From a virus, in IMG/VR virus record IMGVR_UViG_3300034119_000848, positions 1 through 20,148 of that record: 20,148 bases of DNA; one strand, written 5' to 3'. Shown here in pieces: positions 11,209 through 17,427 of the stretch. The translations under genes and the position numbers were made by a program. The notes beneath the pieces were generated by a model that was given only the letters and a program-made list of their open reading frames with translations, made no database searches and was not told the DNA's origin. How positions within the stretch are numbered: position 1 is the stretch's first letter; each line of letters opens with the position of its first letter.

Positions 11209-11254
11209 AGTATATAGCACAGATAAATCCTAAAGTAAGGCGTATGTGCCAGTT
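11209..11254 (-). promoter_or_regulatory. Early promoter of the NAD operon
   Basis: The site reads AACTGGCACA (11254-11245), six bases, TTACTT (11238-11233), then TATATA (11216-11211) after 16 bases or TATACT (11214-11209) after 18. The upstream block matches the promoters at 3398-3442 and 3839-3883 exactly and at the same distance. The block begins at the stop codon of the 11256-11408 gene. Confidence 0.65.
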
Positions 11255-11255
11255 C

Positions 11256-11408
11256 TTAAACCGGCTCGTTCTTATAAATTTCTAACTTAATCCAATTGAT
11301 CAAGGCATTTAGCTCCATCCGTTTTTCTTGTGATAGATCGAACTTATATGCATAAGACTCCAAGGCCTCAATAGCAAGTTTTCGATCTTTTTGTGAAATA
11401 AGTGACAT
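11256..11408 (-). CDS. Small helical protein, 50 aa
   Basis: The start is ATG 11408 (MSLISQKDRKLAIEALESYA), with GGGAGG seven bases upstream. The longer in-frame start at 11441 would ignore that site. Two predicted helices are separated by DLSQEK, and the protein ends KLEIYKNEPV. No family is recognised. The start lies just past the stop of the deaminase-like gene (11412-11410). Confidence 0.65.
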   Translation of the reverse strand: MSLISQKDRKLAIEALESYAYKFDLSQEKRMELNALINWIKLEIYKNEPV

Positions 11409-11409
11409 T

Positions 11410-11835
11410 TTAATCCTCCCAGTTTTCATAAACGAATCCATTATCGGTGGAATAATGGATATTATAAATTTTATTCTTTATAAGAAAAACCGAACACAAT
11501 TTACAGGGTCTGGCATTTCTTATGTATTTCTTGCCATGACCACCAACACGGCAAACAACAATAGTATCAGCGGTCTCTTTTGCCTTAATTAGACAATTTA
11601 TCTCACAATGACAAAATACCTTTTTTGCAAGAGAATCATCATTGAAGATCTTGGCAGCATTTTGAGCGGCCCAATACTGAACCGGATGGGTCTTTTCATA
11701 ATCATTAACCGCAGCCGAAATGATTTTATTTCTCTTAAGAAGAATGGCTCCCATTTTCTTAGGGGCATCCGAGGCCATGGCAACGGCAATGGCCTGATCA
11801 AGAATACTTTTTTTTAGATGACTTTTTTGAATCAC
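11410..11835 (-). CDS. Cytidine/dCMP deaminase-like protein
   Basis: The protein is 141 aa with a GTG start at 11835 that overlaps the TGA of the ORF upstream (GTGA). The zinc site of the deaminase superfamily is visible: His76-Cys-Glu78 (FCHCEINCLIKA) and Pro110-Cys-x-x-Cys114 (RPCKLCSVFL). The N-terminal part (ILDQAIAVAMASDAPKKMGAILLKRNKIIS) fits the first helix and strands of the fold. A dCMP deaminase would feed dUMP to thymidylate synthesis, but the protein lacks the extended motifs of T4 dCMP deaminase, so the substrate is uncertain. Confidence 0.7.
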   Translation of the reverse strand: MIQKSHLKKSILDQAIAVAMASDAPKKMGAILLKRNKIISAAVNDYEKTHPVQYWAAQNAAKIFNDDSLAKKVFCHCEINCLIKAKETADTIVVCRVGGHGKKYIRNARPCKLCSVFLIKNKIYNIHYSTDNGFVYENWED

Positions 11836-11957
11836 GATTTACCATTAATCAATGAATAAAAATATTCCCTGGTACTAATATCATAAGAATACATGAGCTG
11901 ACCCCAATATTGGAAAGGTAGCCAAAGACGAGAAATCTGGTAACGTAATTCGGACAT
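11832..11957 (-). CDS. Small ORF, 41 aa
   Basis: The chosen start is ATG 11957 (MSELRYQISRLWLPFQYWGQ). The frame is open to 12038, but the extra N-terminal part would overlap a possible promoter block (AACTGACCAC at 12024-12015) and the end of the next gene. The protein is aromatic-rich and ends YSLINGKS. Its stop overlaps the GTG of the deaminase-like gene. If the longer form is real it has an N-terminal hydrophobic segment (LFFVLLFGFVALC). Confidence 0.45.
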   Translation of the reverse strand: MSELRYQISRLWLPFQYWGQLMYSYDISTREYFYSLINGKS

Positions 11958-12037
11958 GGTACATAATGCAACGAAACCAAATAATAACACAAAAAACAAA
12001 CAATTGTGCAATGAGTGGTCAGTTTGCTTTTTGTCCA

Positions 12038-12136
12038 TTAGAGCAGTGCGAGTAGCGGTATAATGATTGCCAAATAACCAATAATCGCTCCAGACACCTC
12101 ATTTAGTGCCTGGAGCATTGTACTATCGTCTTCCAT
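12038..12136 (-). CDS. Small membrane protein, 32 aa
   Basis: ATG 12136 (MEDDSTMLQALNEVSG) or ATG 12118 (MLQALNE, with GGAAG about eleven bases upstream) opens a frame ending in a single hydrophobic helix, AIIGYLAIIIPLLALL. It overlaps the 3' end of the HNH gene in another frame. Small one-helix proteins near lysis genes can be holin-like or antiholin-like, but nothing specific supports that here. Confidence 0.45.
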   Translation of the reverse strand: MEDDSTMLQALNEVSGAIIGYLAIIIPLLALL

Positions 12137-12449
12137 TTTGCCAGTTAATAATTTCAGACAGTCTGTCTGTTGTGAAAAAGTCTTGCTGTAAATACCAATC
12201 AGACCAAAATTGATGGCCTTTAGAATGATTACATTTGTTGCAGGCACAAACAATATTGGTAATTCGATCAGATCCACCTTTAATTCTAGGTGTTATGTGG
12301 TCTAATGTCAAGTTTTCAGAGGAACCACAATAGGCGCATTCGTAATTCCATTCTTCTTTTATTGACTCTCTCCATTTTTTCCTTGCTTCTGAACTTGTTG
12401 TTGCTTCCAGGTTAAACAATAAATCTTGAGACGTTTGGTACAGTCGCAT
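12123..12449 (-). CDS. HNH homing endonuclease
   Basis: The protein is 108 aa. The HNH core is complete: CAYCG, then LTLDHITPRIKGGSDRITNIVCACNKCNHSKG, with two Cys-x-x-Cys pairs that bind structural zinc and the DH of the active site. The N-terminal 30 residues are a short helical region and the C-terminus continues with WYLQQDFFTTDRLSEIINW. It is probably free-standing. A CTAAATA box at 12477-12471 lies upstream, back to back with one for the plus-strand gene at 12513. Confidence 0.85.
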   Translation of the reverse strand: MRLYQTSQDLLFNLEATTSSEARKKWRESIKEEWNYECAYCGSSENLTLDHITPRIKGGSDRITNIVCACNKCNHSKGHQFWSDWYLQQDFFTTDRLSEIINWQNGRR

Positions 12450-12470
12450 TTAAAATTAACAGACCTTGAT

Positions 12471-12492
12471 TATTTAGTGAAAAATCTAAATA
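12471..12492. promoter_or_regulatory. Divergent CTAAATA boxes
   Basis: CTAAATA occurs on the minus strand at 12477-12471 (towards the HNH gene at 12449) and on the plus strand at 12486-12492 (towards the gene at 12513). Both lie about 20 bases before the start codon, the right distance for late promoters. Confidence 0.45.
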
Positions 12493-12512
12493 CTTAAAAG
12501 AAGTTTCCTATA

Positions 12513-12764
12513 ATGGATAACAAAAAAAAGACATTAACAAATTTAATTTTCGTAATTTGTTTATCATTAATAGGATTTATTGGAATTAATTTTGTTTCAT
12601 GTAATTTCCTGGTGCCTGGTTCCATTAATAGGGCCAACGTAATGGGCGGGCTTAAAAATCCACCACCTCTAGATTGCAAAGAATCAGAAAGAAGGGGTTA
12701 TGAGGTCTTGCTCACACTTCTGACCACTATTATCGCCTTAAAAACAAAAATAGATGAAAGGTAA
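12513..12764 (+). CDS. Small membrane-anchored protein, 83 aa
   Basis: Residues 8-28 are a hydrophobic helix (NLIFVICLSLIGFIGINFVSC) after a basic MDNKKK start, consistent with an anchor or a signal with the lipobox-like NFVSC. The rest is soluble (GSINRANVMGGLKNPPPLDCKESERR), then has a second helical stretch (YEVLLTLLTTIIALKTK). It lies next to the cell-wall-degrading genes, so a spanin- or lysis-related role is possible but not shown. It is one of the few plus-strand genes. Confidence 0.65.
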   Translation: MDNKKKTLTNLIFVICLSLIGFIGINFVSCNFLVPGSINRANVMGGLKNPPPLDCKESERRGYEVLLTLLTTIIALKTKIDER

Positions 12765-12767
12765 ATA

Positions 12768-12959
12768 ATGCCAAGAGAATTTGACACTGATTCTAGAAAA
12801 GACTGGAACACCCCGATTCATAATTTGCTGAAGGCCATCGACAACCACAATAGAGAGTATTTTAAAAGTGGCGATTTATGGCACCTGGAAAAAGCGAATC
12901 AGTTAAGGTCTTATGTTTGTGAATTAAAGGAGTGGATTAAGAAGAATGAGTCTAATTAA
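12768..12959 (+). CDS. Small hypothetical protein, 63 aa
   Basis: ATG 12768 has AAAGG seven bases upstream and lies three bases after the previous stop, so the two genes are probably co-transcribed. The protein is helical and charged (FDTDSRKDWNTPIHNLLKAID, ANQLRSYVCELKEWIKKNE). No family is recognised. The last eight bases overlap the end of the convergent 12952-13299 gene. Confidence 0.7.
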   Translation: MPREFDTDSRKDWNTPIHNLLKAIDNHNREYFKSGDLWHLEKANQLRSYVCELKEWIKKNESN

Positions 12960-13299
12960 CATAAGAAGTTTCTTCTACTAGACAAGTTCCTTTTGTTTCT
13001 AATTTTACAGACTCATCTGGATAAACAACAAAAATATCAAAATAATTCCGGCCCTCTATTAGGTCAGAAGTTACTAGGTTATCCATGGTTAATTTTATTT
13101 GACCTTGTGCCCTATTAACATAAACGATACTGAACGTTTCAAAAGTAGGAGAAGTCGGGAATTTCTTTATCCTTGCAATAACAGTACAACCCGTGAGGTT
13201 AATAGGAGTTTTTATTTGAGATTTTTGAAATAATTGAAAGGGTTCATCAAAATCCGTTCCCTTAAAAATCCTAAATCTGACTACTTCTGAAACGGACAT
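12952..13299 (-). CDS. BppU-like beta-sandwich domain protein
   Basis: The protein is 115 aa from ATG 13299 (MSVSEVVRFRIFKGTDFDEP). That ATG overlaps the lysozyme TAA as TAATG and has GGAAGG upstream. The pattern F.I.KGTDF...F (N-terminal strand), PINLTGCTVIARIKK, QGQIKLTMDNLVTSDLIEGRNYFDIFVVYPD and ETKGTCLVEE is that of the immunoglobulin-like N-terminal domain of phage baseplate protein BppU and related virion domains. A small structural or virion-attached protein is likely. It is translationally coupled to the lysozyme. Confidence 0.65.
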   Translation of the reverse strand: MSVSEVVRFRIFKGTDFDEPFQLFQKSQIKTPINLTGCTVIARIKKFPTSPTFETFSIVYVNRAQGQIKLTMDNLVTSDLIEGRNYFDIFVVYPDESVKLETKGTCLVEETSYVN

Positions 13300-13919
13300 T
13301 AGAGACCTTCCATCCACAATTTTCCTTCGGCAATTCTTCTGCGCAACAATCCTGCTTCAACAGAACTACCTGGATTCCTATAAAGTTCTAAAGTTTTAGG
13401 AATTGCTTTCCAATCTTTTTCTCTCAGGTTTTTAGAAATTGTATTAAAACCAGAAGAGCCATAAAAATTAGCACCTAAATTATAAGCGAAAGATAAAAGT
13501 GCTCCTTGCTGATTCTCACTCATTTCATTCCAATAAGGAATTTTCTGTAGAGAAGGTAAAAACTCACGGCGAAGCTGGAAGTATAGAAGATCATCTGCCT
13601 CATCTTGGGTGATAGTGTTCCCGATCATAAAACGAGTTCCGTCTTTTCTACGAGTGCTGCCCCATCCGATTGTAATTGGGAGAGAATTTGTGAGGGGATC
13701 ATAATATGCTTTGAGATGACACCCCTCAAATTCCTTGATAAGTTTAATTCCAGGTTCTGGTAGTCCTTCAAGTGTCGGTTCTACTTTTTCATTTCTAAAA
13801 CGTCTTGAAAACTCGTCTAAAATCTCTTTATGAATAGATGCCTGGAGAAAATTCCATGCATCTACTTGATGTGGGAGTTCTTTATAAAACTTGGCAGCAT
13901 CAGTGAATTTAATATTCAT
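13299..13919 (-). CDS. GH24 lysozyme (endolysin or virion lysozyme)
   Basis: The protein is 206 aa. Residues 55-206 are a GH24 lysozyme that cuts the peptidoglycan sugar backbone. The triad is visible as Glu65 (FEG), Asp74 (YYDPLT) and Thr83 (PITIGWGST). NQQGALLSFAYNLG and AGLLRRRIAEGKLW are also typical. Residues 7-45 (AAKFYKELPHQVDAWNFLQ) form an extra N-terminal module that resembles the N-terminus of the C39-like protein at 14799-15506. The ATG overlaps the stop of the GIY-YIG gene (ATGA) and has GGAG nine bases upstream. No signal peptide is seen, so export would need a holin unless it is carried in the virion. Confidence 0.88.
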   Translation of the reverse strand: MNIKFTDAAKFYKELPHQVDAWNFLQASIHKEILDEFSRRFRNEKVEPTLEGLPEPGIKLIKEFEGCHLKAYYDPLTNSLPITIGWGSTRRKDGTRFMIGNTITQDEADDLLYFQLRREFLPSLQKIPYWNEMSENQQGALLSFAYNLGANFYGSSGFNTISKNLREKDWKAIPKTLELYRNPGSSVEAGLLRRRIAEGKLWMEGL

Positions 13920-14689
13920 TTATCGTTCTCCGTATTATACATTACTCTCCACCCTTTCCATTTTCCTTTTGTGGCTGGAGTTCCTCTTTTAGCAAGTCTA
14001 GAAACTGTTTGATTTTTAATACCTAGTTTTCGTTCGGCTTCCTGCATAGAATAAAAAATAAATTTGTCTCCATTAGGACTAATAATAATTATTGATTTAC
14101 TACAAACTTCTTTTGATCTTTCTATTCTTTTTTTATTATCATCTATAAATTTTTGAGAATTTCTGTACTCTGGGCTAAAGATTCCAATTTTATTCTCATA
14201 ATTTTGTTTTCCAATTACTAAACCTACCATTCTACCGACCATTTTCGGTTTATCTGATTTTTTATATTCTTTACTATGAATTCCAATTTCATTTTCAAAA
14301 CATTTTTTTCCAGTTTCATGTAGCATTTTTTTATGGTCAAAAGAATTTATATATTCTGGATTATGAAATCCAAGTTTTAATTCTTTAACTCTCATTCCAA
14401 TTTTATAATTTGCCTCAAAATTTGTTGAAGGACAGTTGGCAGTAGGACTCAAATTATAACACATTTCTTTACCATACCACATATCTAATAAAGATTGTTC
14501 AAGAATTCTTTCTTCACTATCGTCTTCTATTACTTCCCATTCAAAACAATCTGGGGTTTTTCTTAATGCTATATGAAAAGGATAATTAGAATTAGATTTT
14601 AGATGTTCATTTTTTCTTCTATTGAAATTAATAGTACTTCCAATATAAAATTTTCCATTCATAGTATTTCTGGCAATATAAGTAATCAT
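13916..14689 (-). CDS. GIY-YIG homing endonuclease with DNA-binding repeats
   Basis: The protein is 257 aa. The N-terminal GIY-YIG nuclease domain has TYIARNTMNGKFYIGST and NRRKNEH (residues 3-30), and its catalytic Glu is probably in ILEQSLLDMW. A three-fold repeat follows, with LGFHNPEYINS, IGIHSKEYKKS and IGIFSPEYRNS as cores, which are likely DNA-contacting modules. The C-terminus is a NUMOD1-like helix-turn-helix (FYSMQEAERKLGIKNQTVSR). It stands between the C39-like and lysozyme genes, under the late promoter at 14716-14723. It has no Shine-Dalgarno, and its stop is coupled to the lysozyme start. Confidence 0.85.
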   Translation of the reverse strand: MITYIARNTMNGKFYIGSTINFNRRKNEHLKSNSNYPFHIALRKTPDCFEWEVIEDDSEERILEQSLLDMWYGKEMCYNLSPTANCPSTNFEANYKIGMRVKELKLGFHNPEYINSFDHKKMLHETGKKCFENEIGIHSKEYKKSDKPKMVGRMVGLVIGKQNYENKIGIFSPEYRNSQKFIDDNKKRIERSKEVCSKSIIIISPNGDKFIFYSMQEAERKLGIKNQTVSRLAKRGTPATKGKWKGWRVMYNTENDK

Positions 14690-14715
14690 TTGCTTTATAA
14701 ATTGACTTGCACTAC

Positions 14716-14723
14716 TATTTATA
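14716..14723 (-). promoter_or_regulatory. T4-type late promoter TATAAATA
   Basis: This is a perfect octamer on the minus strand. The predicted start is G14710, one base inside the inverted-repeat arm, giving a leader of 21 bases to ATG 14689. Confidence 0.7.
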
Positions 14724-14733
14724 AAAGTTTATA

Positions 14734-14790
14734 CTTGAAAGGGAGGTAAAAATACCTCCCAACCTGGAAAGATGCAAGTCAATTACAGGC
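14734..14790 (-). ncRNA. Candidate phage small RNA 2
   Basis: CATAAATA (14803-14796), overlapping the C39-like stop codon, predicts a start near 14790. A short stem, GCCUG with CAGGU, closes a 19-nt loop that holds AAUUGACUUGCA, the complement of the start of the GIY-YIG mRNA. The terminator hairpin 14760-14741 follows. The stem is the weakest of the three cassettes. Confidence 0.38.
14741..14760 (-). terminator. Terminator hairpin after the C39-like gene
   Basis: GGGAGGTA and TACCTCCC pair over 8 bp with a 4-base loop. Only three T residues follow directly on the minus strand, so termination may be partial. Confidence 0.65.
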
Positions 14791-14795
14791 ACTTC

Positions 14796-14803
14796 TATTT
14801 ATG
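14796..14803 (-). promoter_or_regulatory. Late-promoter-like CATAAATA
   Basis: CATAAATA on the minus strand overlaps the stop of the C39-like gene and lies 11 bases before the inverted-repeat arm. The overlap with a TAA stop codon means chance cannot be excluded. Confidence 0.35.
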
Positions 14804-15506
14804 ATAGAAATACTCTACCCCACCCGTCAGCAGGATGTTTTATGGTCCACCTTTTTTCTAATGTTATTCTTGAATAAACAACCCCTCTCCCTTTAGATAC
14901 GGCTCCAGTGTAGCCATCCGCAAGATCCCCGTATGGATCATTCGCCACGTAGTCTCCCTTATCAGTTTTTCCAATCACCACAATAATATGCCCTGAACCT
15001 GTAGGAGCACTTTCAGGTCCTCTATGAAGAATGCCAATCGCAACTGGTCTTCCGGCCTCTAGTTCTCTATCAAGATCTGCAAATGTCATGTCATATCTAA
15101 AAACCGACTCAAGACCATAACTCCTCAAAACTCTAGTCTGAACACCATGATCAGTAGAGCTACCAATGGCCAATACTTTTCTCAAATAAGCGTCGTCTCC
15201 TCTTGGTCCAGGTGGAAGTGATCCGGGTTTTAGAAACTCTAGACACATTGCACAAGCAGAGGAATTACAAGTGGAATCAGGCAAAGTGAAATTATCCGTT
15301 TGCGGGTACCAGGGGACATTTAATAAGATACCAGATGGTTTTGCGGTTTCTTCTGGTGCCCTATAAATTCTTACCCAATTTGCATTGTCCTCAAGAAGTT
15401 CAGGGGCCTTCTGCTCTAAAACTCTGGCTAAATCATCAACCGCCGCACGGTGCTTTGGTAGATTATGATTATAATACCTAAAGAAATTCTGAAGTTCTAT
15501 TTTCAT
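14799..15506 (-). CDS. C39-like cysteine peptidase, probable peptidoglycan amidase/endopeptidase
   Basis: The protein is 235 aa from ATG 15506 (MKIELQNFFRYY); ATG 15512 is in frame. Residues 1-45 form an N-terminal module like that of the lysozyme. From residue 58 a papain-like C39 fold is visible: NVPWYPQTDN (oxyanion Gln), STCNSSACAMCLEF (catalytic Cys80), SGHIIVVIGK (catalytic His) and YVANDPYGD (third residue Asp or Asn). Such proteins in phages usually cleave peptide bonds in the cell wall. It shares the lysis/virion region with the lysozyme. CTAAATA at 15536-15530 is the likely promoter, and a terminator lies 38 bases past its stop. Confidence 0.8.
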   Translation of the reverse strand: MKIELQNFFRYYNHNLPKHRAAVDDLARVLEQKAPELLEDNANWVRIYRAPEETAKPSGILLNVPWYPQTDNFTLPDSTCNSSACAMCLEFLKPGSLPPGPRGDDAYLRKVLAIGSSTDHGVQTRVLRSYGLESVFRYDMTFADLDRELEAGRPVAIGILHRGPESAPTGSGHIIVVIGKTDKGDYVANDPYGDLADGYTGAVSKGRGVVYSRITLEKRWTIKHPADGWGRVFLS

Positions 15507-15509
15507 GAC

Positions 15510-15536
15510 CATAAATACTGCTATATTACTATTTAG
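15510..15536. promoter_or_regulatory. Overlapping divergent late promoters
   Basis: CATAAATA on the plus strand (15510-15517) would start RNA near 15523, for the plus-strand gene. CTAAATA on the minus strand (15536-15530) would start RNA near 15524, for the C39-like gene. The two starts lie back to back. Confidence 0.5.
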
Positions 15537-15540
15537 TTTT

Positions 15541-15978
15541 GTGTGGTATTTTAACGGTCAAGAATTTGATGAGGTCGATAAAAAGTATGAGGGATTTGTT
15601 TACTTAATAACAAACCTAGAAAACGGGATGAAGTACATTGGAAAGAAACACTTCTGGGAAAGAAGAAAAAACGCAAAGACTGGAAGACGGCAAACCAAAG
15701 AAAGCGATTGGAGAAAATATTTCGGTAGTTGTGACCAACTAAAAGAAGACGTTAAATCTTTAGGTGAAAACAAGTTCAAAAGAGAAATTTTGTATTTATG
15801 CCCTCATAAAAAAAGTATGTCCTATTATGAGACATACGAGCAGTTTAAAAGAAATGTTTTATTAGATGAGGCCTATTATAATACTAATATTGAAGGAAAA
15901 TTTTATTCTAGCGAAGTAGAAAGAATTTATGGGCTGGTTATTTCAGGAGAGAATCCACAAGGAAAAGAACCTCATTGA
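15541..15978 (+). CDS. GIY-YIG-type putative nuclease, 145 aa
   Basis: The GIY-YIG motif is GFVYLITNLENGMKYIGKK, followed by FWERRK. KESDWRKYFGSCDQLKEDV and FKREILYLCPHK match a cyanophage nuclease group that I recall beginning with WYxNG. On that basis GTG 15541 (then WYFNGQEFDE) is the preferred start. The in-frame ATG 15505 overlaps the divergent gene start and lies before the predicted transcript start. The last 41 bases overlap, on the opposite strand, a 50-aa ORF. Confidence 0.75.
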   Translation: MWYFNGQEFDEVDKKYEGFVYLITNLENGMKYIGKKHFWERRKNAKTGRRQTKESDWRKYFGSCDQLKEDVKSLGENKFKREILYLCPHKKSMSYYETYEQFKRNVLLDEAYYNTNIEGKFYSSEVERIYGLVISGENPQGKEPH

Positions 15979-16090
15979 GGTAATCATCAGCGAGGTTCTT
16001 TTCGTTTTGTGGATTTTGTTCTCTTTGGAGTTTATTTTTAAGGCCGTTTAATTTGGCCTTAAGAGAGTAAACATCAGTAGAGTGGATCAT
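15938..16090 (-). CDS. Small hypothetical protein, 50 aa
   Basis: ATG 16090 shares its first base with the TGA of the gene upstream (TGATG), so it is probably coupled to it. The protein begins MIHSTDVYSLKAKLNGLKNK and ends ADDYLNEVLFLVDSLLK, two charged helices around a polar linker. No family is recognised. It overlaps the 3' end of the plus-strand nuclease gene. Its own sequence contains hairpin 16038-16062. Confidence 0.6.
   Translation of the reverse strand: MIHSTDVYSLKAKLNGLKNKLQREQNPQNEKNLADDYLNEVLFLVDSLLK
15965..16000 (+). terminator. Probable terminator of the plus-strand nuclease gene
   Basis: AAGAACCTC (15965-15973) and GAGGTTCTT (15992-16000) form a 9-bp stem with an 18-base loop, followed by TTCGTTTTG. 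It spans the stop codon and lies inside the antisense 50-aa ORF. Confidence 0.5.
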
Positions 16091-17367
16091 CAGTCGTTAA
16101 AATAATCAAGTGCAATATCAATTACACTATCTTCGGTCAATGATTCAAATAGATCAAGAGCTTCTAGTACATCAGAAGCATAACCTTCTGAAATCATGTC
16201 CTCAAGAATATAATCAACTAGAGTGTTATAATCTTGCTCGGATAGTTGAGATGCAAACTTGGCAAGACGCTCTTTATAACCAGTCTTGGTTCTTTGGCTA
16301 GAAAGACGAGCCCCTGGACCAGAAAATCGAGTTCCCCTAGCAGTTGAACCTTCTGCGGCCTTGGCAATTTTCTTGGCGGCCTCTTGTTTACGAGCCGAAA
16401 CTGTTCTTTGGACAGCAGGCTGGCCAGAGGTTTTTGCTGGAAGAGCAAGCATTGGTTTTGGCTTTGCAAATGCATCACCCACTTCTTTCTTGGCAGATGT
16501 AGTTCTTTCGGACTTACGAGACTCATAATCAGCCCGACTCATTTTGGGCTCATCTTTCTTACCCGCCTTTCTTTGAAGCGCAACACCTACTTTACGAACA
16601 GCCCGACCAACAGCCTGCCTTTTACTACCACCAGGCTCTGTGGTAGTGGTAACAGTGGTGCGACCAACCTTGGCGGTTCTAGTGGTTGCTGGAGCAGCGG
16701 ATGCCGCTCTACCACTACCCTCAATTGCCTTTCCAGCACCATAGATGGCCTTACCACCACGACGAAGAATCGATTTTAACATGGCCTTACCTTTTTCTAC
16801 TACTTTACCACCCATAGCCTTAGTGGCACGGCCTAGACCACCAGCAGAACCTGAGATAGACTGTTTTACAGAAGAAATAGGACCACTGAGTTTGGATTTA
16901 ACCTTAGAAATAGCATTACCAACTCGTGCGGCGCGAGCTGACATTCTTTGCTTTGATTCTGCATCCAGGCCAGCCGCAACCGCCTTACCAGACTTTCTGG
17001 CTAGTTTTTTAGCAGCAGATTGTTGGGCCATAATATCACCACGACCAGAAGTCACTCTATCCTGAGCAGAGCCAGCATATTGAGAACGCTGGGATCCTTT
17101 GGTAACAGTTGCCTCGGTGAGAATATCTTCAATAAGCTCATCGTAAGACTCACAAATTACCTCATCGGTCGAGGCAAATGAGAGCATTTCAAATGATTCG
17201 TCTAAGGTATTACCATAATCACGGAATTCCCAAACGAGTTCTTCGACTACTTGTTCAATATCTCCATCTTGCATGTAATCAACAAATCGAAGATTATCAA
17301 ACAGATCTTCGACCTTTCGGTGATCGTAGATTTCCGAATAGGCTTCTGTTAGACTATAAAGTGACAT
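16090..17367 (-). CDS. Large basic Ala/Lys/Arg-rich phage protein with acidic ends, likely virion-associated
   Basis: The protein is 425 aa in three parts. Residues 1-90 are acidic and helical (LTEAYSEIYDHRKVEDLFD). Residues 90-360 are low-complexity and strongly basic (repeated KAVA, GRAT, GKAI, TTRTAK, SARKQ segments), like histone H1 or internal head proteins. Residues 365-425 are acidic again (QLSEQDYNTLVDYILEDMISEGYASDVLEALDLFESLTEDSVIDIALDYF). The two acidic ends resemble each other in pattern. I recall similar proteins in cyanophage virions. DNA binding or packing is inference. CTAAATA 17401-17395 precedes it, with a leader of about 22 bases. Confidence 0.7.
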   Translation of the reverse strand: MSLYSLTEAYSEIYDHRKVEDLFDNLRFVDYMQDGDIEQVVEELVWEFRDYGNTLDESFEMLSFASTDEVICESYDELIEDILTEATVTKGSQRSQYAGSAQDRVTSGRGDIMAQQSAAKKLARKSGKAVAAGLDAESKQRMSARAARVGNAISKVKSKLSGPISSVKQSISGSAGGLGRATKAMGGKVVEKGKAMLKSILRRGGKAIYGAGKAIEGSGRAASAAPATTRTAKVGRTTVTTTTEPGGSKRQAVGRAVRKVGVALQRKAGKKDEPKMSRADYESRKSERTTSAKKEVGDAFAKPKPMLALPAKTSGQPAVQRTVSARKQEAAKKIAKAAEGSTARGTRFSGPGARLSSQRTKTGYKERLAKFASQLSEQDYNTLVDYILEDMISEGYASDVLEALDLFESLTEDSVIDIALDYFND

Positions 17368-17394
17368 ATTTTTTAGAAATAGGTTTTCTTTTAG

Positions 17395-17401
17395 TATTTA
17401 G
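17395..17401 (-). promoter_or_regulatory. CTAAATA late-promoter-like box
   Basis: CTAAATA lies directly after the terminator at 17402-17423 and 28 bases before ATG 17367 of the basic virion-like protein. Confidence 0.5.
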
Positions 17402-17423
17402 TAAAAAGACCCTTAAAGGGGCC
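17402..17423 (-). terminator. Short terminator after the 31-aa ORF
   Basis: On the minus strand GGCCC and GGGTC (one G-U) close a 6-base loop, followed by TTTTT. It ends the short unit started by the late promoter at 17549-17556. Confidence 0.6.
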
Positions 17424-17427
17424 GGGG

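Larger units (their letters stand above)
14700..14784. repeat. Inverted repeat enclosing a terminator and a late promoter (cassette 2)
   Basis: AATTGACTTGCA (14700-14711) and TGCAAGTCAATT (14773-14784) are perfect 12-bp inverted copies. The downstream arm starts four bases after TATAAATA, as in cassettes 1 and 3. The right arm lies in the 3' untranslated region of the C39-like gene and the left arm is at the 5' end of the predicted mRNA for the GIY-YIG gene. Confidence 0.85.

Noticed and set aside
12137-12146. AACTGGCAAA block upstream of TACAAT, resembling the early-promoter element
   Set aside because: The spacing does not fit (TACAAT lies too close) and the bases encode the conserved end of the HNH protein.
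16038-16062. Perfect hairpin TTAAGGCC/GGCCTTAA
   Set aside because: No T-run follows on either strand and it lies inside the 50-aa ORF, so it is not called a terminator.
16218-16526. 102-aa minus-strand frame inside the basic protein gene
   Set aside because: Its composition mirrors the low-complexity repeats of the real frame. No start signal.
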